Assembly: GCF_900142445.1 (NCBI RefSeq)
Contig: NZ_FRAV01000050.1
Span: forward strand, 1-33,693
Reading direction: 5' to 3'
Length of the DNA stretch: 33,693 bases
Origin: Chryseobacterium polytrichastri
Lineage (GTDB): Bacteria; Bacteroidota; Bacteroidia; Flavobacteriales; Weeksellaceae
Every line of letters begins with the position of its first letter. The stretch's first letter is position 1. Both the position numbers and the translations under genes were made by a program. Below, piece after piece: positions 23,129 to 29,889 of the stretch. Below the pieces are notes generated by a model. That model did not search any database, was not told where the DNA came from, and saw only the letters and a program-made list of their open reading frames with translations.

Positions 23129-23188
23129 AGTATTAGAGTATTAGAGTATTAGAGTATTAGAGTATTAGAGTATTAGAGTATTAGAGTA
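23125..23188 (+). repeat. tandem repeat, eight copies of TTAGAGTA
   Basis: Eight uninterrupted, identical 8-bp units. The first unit contains the TAG stop codon of the HMA-AraC gene, so copy-number changes would not alter that protein but would change its distance to the next gene. Perfect arrays of this kind are prone to slippage. Confidence 0.95.
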
Positions 23189-23214
23189 AAAATACAAAAC
23201 ATTCATATACTTTC

Positions 23215-23276
23215 AAACTCTCCCATACTGAAACCCTATAACTTAAAAACTCTCCCACGCTCAAACTCTACAACTC
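23215..23276 (+). repeat. imperfect 30-bp direct repeat upstream of copA
   Basis: Bases 23215-23244 and 23247-23276 both start AAACTCTCCCA and differ at seven positions. The ACTCT motifs they contain are complementary to the AGAGT of the adjacent tandem array. No gene is present in 23129-23368. Confidence 0.6.
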
Positions 23277-23368
23277 AAAAGCCCCAACCTAATTTTATAA
23301 ACATTATCCTTAAATTTATAACAAGCTTCCACTTTCATTTTGGAAATTTGTACTATAAATTTAGGATC

Positions 23369-26215
23369 ATGGAACAACAATATAAAATACTCGGAATGAC
23401 GTGTTCCGGTTGTCAGAAAAAAATATCCGAAAAGCTGAATAGCCTCGAAGATATAAAAGCTGACATCAATCTGGAAAACAATACAGCAACAATCACTTCT
23501 GATAAAGACATTAAACTTTCTACTTTAAATACAGCCTTAGAAGAAATTGGAAAATATAGATTAGAAGATCCAAACACCCCTGACAAAGCTTTTGTAAAGC
23601 CTCAAGACCGAGTTTCCCCATCTTCGGTATATTACTGCCCAATGGAATGTGAAGGCGATAAAGTATATTTCAAGCAAGGAGAAAGATGCCCTGATTGCAA
23701 TATGTATCTTGTTCCCATCGAGGAAAAATTAGCAAAAGACCCCAATCACAAGCCTACTTATTCTTCTTCCCATTTACCGGAAAACTTTAAAGACAATATA
23801 GGGAAATACTATTGCCCAATGTTCTGCGAAAGTGATAAAGTGTATGACGAAAAAGACGATTGCCCCGTTTGTCATATGCACTTGGAGGAGATTACAGAAG
23901 ATTTGGTTAAAAATTCAGCCTCGCATACACATGCTCATTCCCACAGCCACAGTCACCATCATGAAGCTCCAAAAGTTACAGATGAAATGGCAGGGAAATA
24001 TTTCTGTCCCATGTATTGTGAAGGAGACAAGGTGTACGACAGTAACGTTGGATGCCCTGTTTGTGGAATGGATTTAGTAAAATATCCCGAAAAGAAGGTC
24101 GCAAAATACACCTGCCCTATGCATCCTGAAGTAATTCATGATGAACCTGGGGACTGCCCGATCTGCGGAATGGATCTGGTAAGAATGCCCGACAGTGGAG
24201 ATGAAGAAGAGGATGAAACTTACAATATTTTAAAACGTAAATTCATTATTTCTCTGGCTTTTACCATTCCTGTTTTCATTCTTTCGATGGGTGGGATGTT
24301 TATTAATTTTCCTTTTTCTCATCAGATTCAAGGCATTATTGAATTGATTTTAACGCTGCCTGTTCTGTTTTATTCAGGATGGTTTTTAATGAAAAGAGGC
24401 TGGGTCTCATTCAAAACATGGAACTTAAATATGTTCAGCTTAATTGTTTTGGGGGTTGCCGCAGCATTTATTTTCAGTATTGTCGCTTTAGTATTTCCTG
24501 ATATTATGCCGCATGAAATCCGAGGTCACAATCATGAAATCCCGTTATATTTCGAGGCGGTTACTGTTATTTTAACACTTGTTATTTTAGGTCAGTTAAT
24601 GGAAGCTGCTGCCCATAAAAAAACAGGAAATGCCATCCGGGAATTAATGAGTCTTTCTCCTGATGAAGCCAATTTGATGGTTAATGGAGAAGATAAAAAA
24701 GTTTTGCTTTCTCAAGTGAAAATCGGAGATTTATTAAAAGTAAAACCGGGCGAAAAAATTCCTGTTGACGGAAAAATTACAGAAGGAAATTCTATTGTAG
24801 ACGAAAGCATGATCACGGGAGAACCAATTCCTGTTGAGAAAACAATCAATGACAGAGTATCTTCAGGAACCATTAACGGAAATCAGGTTTTCATTATGAA
24901 AGCTGAAAAAGTGGGCGATGAAACCTTACTTTCACAGATCATTAAAATGGTGAATGATGCCAGCCGAAGCAAAGCCCCCATTCAGAAATTGACTGATAAG
25001 GTAGCTAAAGTATTTGTACCTGCTGTTATTTTGATCGCCGTTCTTACGTTCATTCTGTGGCAGTTTTTCGGCCCGGAAGGACAAAAAACTCTGTTTGCTT
25101 TTGTAAATGCCGTGGCAGTTTTAATTGTGGCCTGTCCGTGTGCTTTAGGCCTCGCAACGCCAATGTCTTTAATGGTAGGAATTGGAAAAGGTGCTAAGAA
25201 TGGTATTTTAATTAAAAATGCCGAAGCACTTGAACACATGAATAAAGTAAACGTTTTAATTACGGATAAAACAGGAACTTTAACAGAAGGAAAACCTTCT
25301 GTAGAATATATTGAAACAGTGAATAATGAAGATAAAAATCAGCTTTTACAATTGGCTTTTTCATTGAATCAGAATTCAGAACATCCTCTTTCTAATGCAG
25401 TAATTAAGAAAGCAAAAGAACAAAATATTGCGGCTGAAAAAGTACAACAATTTGAAAACATTTCAGGAAAAGGAGTGAAAGGAAGCATCAATGGAAAAAC
25501 AGTTTATTTAGGAAATGAAACGCTGTTAACCTCCAATCAAATTTCAATTCCAGAAAATCTTAAACAAAAAGCGATTGAAGTTCAATCAAAAGCTCATACG
25601 ATTTCTTATGTTGCTGAAGGCAATTCGGTATTAGGTTTCATTAGTTTTACGGATAAAATTAAAGAGAGTTCTAAAAAAGCGGTTCATCAGTTAATCAGCG
25701 AAGGCATTGATGTTATGATGATGACAGGCGATAACGAACACACTGCAAAAGCTGTAGCTGATGAATTGGGAATCAAACATTTTAAAGCTAACTGTCTTCC
25801 TGAAGATAAATTAAATGAAGTCAAGAAGCTTCAAAAAGAAGGCAAAATCGTAGCCATGACTGGTGACGGAATCAACGACTCCCCTGCTTTAGCACAAGCT
25901 AATATCGGGATTGCTATGGGAACCGGAACGGATGTTGCGATTGAAAGCTCTGAAATCACTTTATTAAAAGGAGATCTTCTTGGTGTTGCCCAAGCCAAAT
26001 TATTAAGTGAAAAACTACTGAAAAACATCAAAGAAAATCTATTCTTTGCTTTCATTTACAATGTGTTGGGAGTTCCGATTGCGGCAGGATTATTATATCC
26101 ATTTTTTGGAATTCTATTATCACCAATGATTGCTGCTGCAGCGATGAGCTTCAGTTCATTATCAGTGATATTAAATTCATTACGATTGAATTCGGTTGAT
26201 TTGAATATTAAATAA
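23369..26215 (+). CDS. copA: Cu(I)-exporting P-type ATPase with four extra metal-binding modules
   Basis: 948 residues from the ATG at 23369 (MEQQYKILGMTCSGC); a start 21 bases upstream is unlikely. It exports copper across the inner membrane using ATP. The N-terminus has an HMA domain (5-65, CSGC), then four Cys-rich heavy-metal-binding modules at about 88-116, 147-176, 210-237 and 246-272. Each reads CPM...C-P-x-C-x-M. A His-rich strip lies at 186-198. The core holds CPC (589-591), DKTGT (D633), HP (672-673) and GDGINDSP (832-839). Cu(I)-type residues are CPC in helix 6, Y897-N898 in helix 7 and MSFSS (926-930) in helix 8. This many N-terminal metal sites is unusual. The HMA-AraC regulator upstream is the likely controller. 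Confidence 0.95.
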   Translation: MEQQYKILGMTCSGCQKKISEKLNSLEDIKADINLENNTATITSDKDIKLSTLNTALEEIGKYRLEDPNTPDKAFVKPQDRVSPSSVYYCPMECEGDKVYFKQGERCPDCNMYLVPIEEKLAKDPNHKPTYSSSHLPENFKDNIGKYYCPMFCESDKVYDEKDDCPVCHMHLEEITEDLVKNSASHTHAHSHSHSHHHEAPKVTDEMAGKYFCPMYCEGDKVYDSNVGCPVCGMDLVKYPEKKVAKYTCPMHPEVIHDEPGDCPICGMDLVRMPDSGDEEEDETYNILKRKFIISLAFTIPVFILSMGGMFINFPFSHQIQGIIELILTLPVLFYSGWFLMKRGWVSFKTWNLNMFSLIVLGVAAAFIFSIVALVFPDIMPHEIRGHNHEIPLYFEAVTVILTLVILGQLMEAAAHKKTGNAIRELMSLSPDEANLMVNGEDKKVLLSQVKIGDLLKVKPGEKIPVDGKITEGNSIVDESMITGEPIPVEKTINDRVSSGTINGNQVFIMKAEKVGDETLLSQIIKMVNDASRSKAPIQKLTDKVAKVFVPAVILIAVLTFILWQFFGPEGQKTLFAFVNAVAVLIVACPCALGLATPMSLMVGIGKGAKNGILIKNAEALEHMNKVNVLITDKTGTLTEGKPSVEYIETVNNEDKNQLLQLAFSLNQNSEHPLSNAVIKKAKEQNIAAEKVQQFENISGKGVKGSINGKTVYLGNETLLTSNQISIPENLKQKAIEVQSKAHTISYVAEGNSVLGFISFTDKIKESSKKAVHQLISEGIDVMMMTGDNEHTAKAVADELGIKHFKANCLPEDKLNEVKKLQKEGKIVAMTGDGINDSPALAQANIGIAMGTGTDVAIESSEITLLKGDLLGVAQAKLLSEKLLKNIKENLFFAFIYNVLGVPIAAGLLYPFFGILLSPMIAAAAMSFSSLSVILNSLRLNSVDLNIK

Positions 26216-26220
26216 ATTAT

Positions 26221-26251
26221 CTCTCGCTGATCTAGTTGATTTGGCAGATGA
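26221..26251 (+). repeat. diverged CAGATGA-type repeat after copA
   Basis: CTCTCGCTGATCTAGTTGAT and then TTGGCAGATGA resembles a degraded form of the CAGATT/CACAGATGA repeat at 3421-3451. Similarity is partial and judged by eye. Confidence 0.3.
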
Positions 26252-26309
26252 TTGTGTCTTAATCTTTTAAGCATAATAAAAAGGTCAGAATAACCTTCGA
26301 GAGAAAAAC

Positions 26310-26345
26310 AATAATTCCCCAAGAAGATTATCTTGGGGAATTATT
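26310..26345. terminator. bidirectional terminator between copA and the DJ-1 gene
   Basis: Perfect 15-bp stem AATAATTCCCCAAGA / TCTTGGGGAATTATT with a 6-base loop. The minus strand continues into a T run. It lies between convergent genes. Confidence 0.9.
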
Positions 26346-26374
26346 TGTATTAAATCGTATTGAATATATCTTCC

Positions 26375-27052
26375 TTATAAAAGCTTCAATAATTCTTCGG
26401 CAACTTTTTCAGAAGAAGCAGGATTTTGACCTGTCACCAATGTTCCATCTACCACCGCATAAGGATTCCAATCTTCTATTTTACTATAAATCCCACCATT
26501 CTTTTTCAGCATATCTTCTACTAAAAAAGGAACTATATCCGTAAGTTGCACAGCATCTTCTTCTGTATTGGTAAATCCGGTAACATTTTTACCTTTAACC
26601 AAATATTCCCCGTTTATTTTTACGTCTTTCAAAACTCCGGGAGCATGACATACAAATCCTACAGGTTTATCGCTTGTATAAAAATCAACAATTAGCTGCT
26701 GCGAAATTTTATCTTCAGCCAAATCCCATAAAGGACCATGACCTCCAGGATAAAATACAGCATCAAAATCTTCGATTTTCACCTCAGATAATGGAGTTGT
26801 ATTTTTTAATTTATCCATTAAAACAGCATCTTTATCCATTCTACGGGTAGCATCCGTTTGAGATGAAGGATCTTCGCTCTTAGGATCGATAGGCGGTAAA
26901 CCACCCTTTGGAGATGCAATCGTGATATCTACTCCTTTATCTGATAAAGCATAATATGGAGCAGCTAATTCTTCTGTCCAAAATCCGGTTTTCAAACCTG
27001 TATTTCCTAATTGGTCGTGGCTCGTAAGCACGAATAAAACTTTCTTGTTCAT
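26375..27052 (-). CDS. DJ-1/PfpI-superfamily protein (Hsp31-like)
   Basis: 225 residues with the type 1 glutamine-amidotransferase-like fold. The nucleophile elbow is GFVCHAPGVL, with C135 followed by H136. E27 in GFWTEELAAPYYAL and the YPGGHGPLWDL loop (101-111) match the Hsp31/YDR533c branch rather than the shorter PfpI group. Members act as glutathione-independent glyoxalases or protein deglycases; which applies here cannot be told. A Crp/Fnr-type regulator gene ends 89 bases upstream on the same strand, and an exact CRP-type palindrome lies at the junction, so carbonyl- or redox-responsive control is plausible. Confidence 0.87.
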   Translation of the reverse strand: MNKKVLFVLTSHDQLGNTGLKTGFWTEELAAPYYALSDKGVDITIASPKGGLPPIDPKSEDPSSQTDATRRMDKDAVLMDKLKNTTPLSEVKIEDFDAVFYPGGHGPLWDLAEDKISQQLIVDFYTSDKPVGFVCHAPGVLKDVKINGEYLVKGKNVTGFTNTEEDAVQLTDIVPFLVEDMLKKNGGIYSKIEDWNPYAVVDGTLVTGQNPASSEKVAEELLKLL

Positions 27053-27130
27053 TTTGTTATTTTTAATAATTAATAATACAAAGTTGGCCTTATTTGTCTT
27101 TTGAAAACAGGACTTACATCACGTATTTCG

Positions 27131-27146
27131 TGTGATGAATGTCACA
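27131..27146. promoter_or_regulatory. CRP/FNR-type operator, TGTGA-N6-TCACA
   Basis: TGTGA at 27131-27135 and TCACA at 27142-27146, six bases apart, reproduce the classic CRP consensus half-sites exactly. The site overlaps the stop codon of the Crp/Fnr-family gene and is centred about 86 bases upstream of the DJ-1 start codon. A second palindrome, CATCAC...GTGATG (27117-27137), overlaps it. Confidence 0.5.
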
Positions 27147-27711
27147 GTTTATTTGAAATCCTACTCAACGTCTCTCTTGAAACTCCTAGATAAGATGCAA
27201 TAACAGCTTTGGGAATTCTTTGAATCAATTGAGGATATTGATGAGAAAACTGCTCAAATCGTTCTTTCGCGTTGGTAGTTAACAGAGATAAAATTCTCTG
27301 TTGTAAAGCAACATAACCAAAACTATTTTTAACCCTAAAGAAATGCTCCATCTTATGGTTTTCTGAGCACATCTTTTCTAAATTTTCTTTAGAGATAGAG
27401 CATAATTCCACCTCTTCCAAACAATCAATATTTATAACTGATGGCATACCATTATAAAAAGACTGAAAATCTGATATCCACCAATTCTCCATTGCAAACT
27501 GAATAATGTGCTCCTTGCCCTCTTTATCAATGAAAGAAGCTTTCAACAGACCTTTCGTGACAAAGTAAATAGTGGTTACCAATTCATTTTCCTGAATTAA
27601 GTATTGGTGCTTTTTAAGTTTCTTAAATTTGAAGAAAGAATGAATATGCTCAAACTCTTCGTCTGTAAGAGATATTAATTCTTCTAAATGCTTTCTTAGT
27701 TCTAAACTCAT
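27142..27711 (-). CDS. Crp/Fnr-family transcriptional regulator
   Basis: 189 residues. Residues ~10-125 form a cyclic-nucleotide-binding-type beta barrel (HQYLIQENELVTTIYFVTKGLLKASF), but the cAMP phosphate-binding cassette with its GE...RSA pattern is not present, so the ligand is probably not cAMP. The C-terminus has a helix-turn-helix whose recognition helix SRETLSRI keeps the Arg-Glu-...-Arg residues that read TGTGA in E. coli CRP. The protein ends soon after that helix (ISNKL). The promoter is at 27739-27772. The DJ-1 gene downstream on the same strand is a probable target. Confidence 0.9.
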   Translation of the reverse strand: MSLELRKHLEELISLTDEEFEHIHSFFKFKKLKKHQYLIQENELVTTIYFVTKGLLKASFIDKEGKEHIIQFAMENWWISDFQSFYNGMPSVINIDCLEEVELCSISKENLEKMCSENHKMEHFFRVKNSFGYVALQQRILSLLTTNAKERFEQFSHQYPQLIQRIPKAVIASYLGVSRETLSRISNKL

Positions 27712-27738
27712 CAGCTAATTACCTATTTTCTATTATTT

Positions 27739-27772
27739 CAAATATACAAATCCTTCCTCTTTTTTTAATCAA
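27739..27772 (-). promoter_or_regulatory. promoter for the Crp/Fnr-family gene
   Basis: On the minus strand, TTG at 27772-27770 and TATATTTG at 27746-27739 are separated by 23 bases. A start near 27735 gives a leader of about 23 bases. The rest of the 350-base gap 27712-28061 is AT-rich, and nothing else was recognised in it. Confidence 0.55.
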
Positions 27773-28061
27773 TTAAAAGCGTGAATTTTCAAAACAACAC
27801 ACTCTTTTCAAATCAATAATATAAACCATTCTATTCAACAAATTCAATATTACTTAAAGGCTTTTAGTGTTAATTTTAAATGATAAAATCTTTATCTAAA
27901 AAGACATAATAATACAAAGAATTAGAAAGTAAAACTCTCTAAAAATAAATTAATTAAAATATCCTTAAAAAGTGAAATCTTAGTCTATAGTGGCACATAA
28001 TTTGTTAGGATTACACCATAAAATTTAACTATTTTTAACAATTAAATTCCCATTAACATTT

Positions 28062-28928
28062 ATGAAAAAAAATTTTGCGGGAAAGTCTATAAACAAGACT
28101 TTTCTTGGGATGTTTGCATTGATGAGTGCAACTTCAATTTTCTTTAACAGCTGTGATCAGAAAAAAGACAAGAAAGAATCTGATAAGATAATTTCCAACG
28201 CCCATCCCGTCGCAAAAACAGTTCCTACTATTGATGACGAAAATGTTTCTTCAGACAAAAGAGTCATTTACCTTACTTTCGATGATGGCCCTAATCAGGG
28301 AACCGAAAATCTTTTGAGGATTTTGAACAAAAGAAATGTATGCGCAACCGCTTTTTTAGTGGGTCAACATGCTTATGGAAGTAAAAAGCAAAAAGAAGGT
28401 ATTGAACTCTTAAAAAAAGATCCTTTAGTGGAATTGGCCAATCACAGCTATACCCACGCTCACAATAAATACACAGATTTCTATAAAAACCCTGAGGCTG
28501 TAGTTCGTGATTTTGACATTGCAAAAGACAGTTTAAAACTAACCGATAAAATTGCAAGAACTCCCGGAAGAAACATCTGGAGGCTTAACAATATTACCGC
28601 TACGGATATCAAAAGTTCAACTCTTGCAGCAAACAGCCTGAAAAAAGCGGGATACAAAGTAATCGGTTGGGATTTGGAATGGAAACCTACCAACAGAATG
28701 GCCCTGAAAGGAAACCATCAGGTAATGTTGAAAAAAGTAGACAGTATTTTCTATAATGACTTAGAAAAAACGTCAAGACATTTGGTATTTCTTACGCATG
28801 ATCAATATTTAACCGACTCGGATTCTATTGATGAATTGGATCTCTTTATTGAAAAGCTTCAAAAAACCAATAGATTTGTTTTCAGAAAAATATCAGCTTA
28901 TCCTAAGATCAATGAAATTTTGAATTAA
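28062..28928 (+). CDS. polysaccharide deacetylase (NodB domain) lipoprotein
   Basis: 288 residues. A lipoprotein signal ends near FFNSC (C31), preceded by an unusually long basic N-terminus. The carbohydrate esterase 4 motifs are present: TFDDGP (72-77, with catalytic and metal Asp), HSYTH (H128 and H132 as metal ligands), ARTPGR (R166) and the late LTHD. These enzymes remove acetyl groups from N-acetylglucosamine in peptidoglycan, chitin or exopolysaccharide. The substrate cannot be told from sequence. The gene stands alone, with no glycan gene neighbours. Confidence 0.88.
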   Translation: MKKNFAGKSINKTFLGMFALMSATSIFFNSCDQKKDKKESDKIISNAHPVAKTVPTIDDENVSSDKRVIYLTFDDGPNQGTENLLRILNKRNVCATAFLVGQHAYGSKKQKEGIELLKKDPLVELANHSYTHAHNKYTDFYKNPEAVVRDFDIAKDSLKLTDKIARTPGRNIWRLNNITATDIKSSTLAANSLKKAGYKVIGWDLEWKPTNRMALKGNHQVMLKKVDSIFYNDLEKTSRHLVFLTHDQYLTDSDSIDELDLFIEKLQKTNRFVFRKISAYPKINEILN

Positions 28929-29064
28929 CGAAACTTAGGCAGTATAATTCTCATTCTGATCAAGGAACAATGTAAGCTTAATCATCTTAACAACTTATTA
29001 TAACTTAATGTTTCAAGGTTTTACTTTTACCATTAATGTTCGTTTTAGAAATTGAGAATAGTAA

Positions 29065-29095
29065 GAGATCGCTTCACCTTCGGTTCGCAATGACA
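29065..29095 (-). repeat. dispersed intergenic repeat, inverted copy
   Basis: GAGATCGCTTCACCTTCGGT followed by TCGCAATGACA is the reverse complement of the GTCATTGCGA...GAAGCGATCTC type, matching the repeat at 3351-3378 with a diverged middle. It lies in the gap between the deacetylase and YggS genes. Confidence 0.6.
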
Positions 29096-29173
29096 ATTAC
29101 AACATTATATTTTATGACTAAAATTTTGCAAATTCATTAGTTTTTTGCTTTTAAAATTCAGAAATTTGCAATT

Positions 29174-29833
29174 ATGAGCATTACAGAAAACTATTATACT
29201 ATAAAAAATAAACTTCCAGAAAATGTGCAGTTGGTTGCAGTTTCTAAAACCCACCCTGTTTCATCTATTCAGGAAGTTTACGAGTTGGGACAAAAAGTGT
29301 TTGGAGAGAATAAAGTTCAGGAGTTATTAGAGAAATATCCTCTACTTCCAAAAGATATCCAATGGCATCTGATTGGGCATCTACAAACCAATAAAGTAAA
29401 ATATATTGCGGAATTCATTGACACAATTCAAAGTGTTGATTCTGAGAAACTATTAGCAGAAATCAATAAAGAAGCAGCAAAGCATAACCGCTCTATCAAA
29501 ATATTGTTACAGGTAAAAATTGCTGCAGAAGATAGCAAGTTCGGACTTGAAATTAATGAGGCTAAAAATCTGTTTCAAAAATACATCAGTGGCAATTTCC
29601 CTCATATCGAAATTACCGGTTTAATGGGAATGGCAACTTTCACAGATGACGAAGATCAGGTAAAAAAGGAATTTTTAATCTTGAAAAAAGTTTTTGATGA
29701 ATTAAATCAACTAAAAAAACTAGAAACATTATCAATGGGAATGAGTGATGATTTCCCGACAGCTATTGAATGTGGTGCCAATTCCGTACGAGTTGGATCG
29801 GCAATTTTCGGAAGAAGAGATTATTCAAAATAG
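29174..29833 (+). CDS. yggS: YggS-family PLP homeostasis protein
   Basis: 219 residues, the standard length. It is a single alanine-racemase-like barrel that carries PLP on K25 in VAVSKTHP. Typical stretches follow: FGENKVQELLEKY, WHLIGHLQTNKVKYI, and the C-terminal LSMGMSDDFPTAIECGANSVRVGSAIFGRR. The family has no known enzyme activity and buffers PLP in the cytoplasm. A near-consensus -7 box (GAAATTTG at 29161-29168) ends six bases before the ATG, so the mRNA leader would be almost absent. Confidence 0.95.
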   Translation: MSITENYYTIKNKLPENVQLVAVSKTHPVSSIQEVYELGQKVFGENKVQELLEKYPLLPKDIQWHLIGHLQTNKVKYIAEFIDTIQSVDSEKLLAEINKEAAKHNRSIKILLQVKIAAEDSKFGLEINEAKNLFQKYISGNFPHIEITGLMGMATFTDDEDQVKKEFLILKKVFDELNQLKKLETLSMGMSDDFPTAIECGANSVRVGSAIFGRRDYSK

Positions 29834-29850
29834 AATATTTAGGTATAGTT

Positions 29851-29884
29851 TTTGCTAATAATTCAATCAAAAAAATTAAATTTG
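29851..29884 (+). promoter_or_regulatory. promoter for the sigma-54 activator gene (near-leaderless)
   Basis: TTTG at 29851-29854 and TAAATTTG at 29877-29884 are 22 bases apart. The ATG is at 29890, so transcription would begin within a base or two of the start codon. Confidence 0.65.
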
Positions 29885-29889
29885 CAACT

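Noticed and set aside
23125..23188. Tandem 8-bp repeat as a CRISPR array
   Set aside because: Units are 8 bp, contiguous and have no spacers; no cas genes are present.
23832..24077. 81-residue plus-strand ORF inside copA
   Set aside because: It is a frame-shifted reading of the Cys/His-rich modules with no independent support.
26056..26322. 88-residue minus-strand ORF overlapping the end of copA
   Set aside because: It is mostly antisense to the last membrane helices of copA and begins inside the terminator hairpin.
27117..27137. CATCAC...GTGATG hairpin as a terminator of the Crp/Fnr gene
   Set aside because: The stem is short and interrupted, and no T run follows on the minus strand; an operator is the better explanation.
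27712..28061. Search for a small gene, riboswitch or RNA in the 350-base gap
   Set aside because: Apart from the Crp/Fnr promoter, only AT-rich sequence with no conserved structure or ORF was seen.
29770..29889. 40-residue extension of the sigma-54 activator
   Set aside because: It overlaps yggS out of frame, and the receiver domain starts at the ATG 29890.
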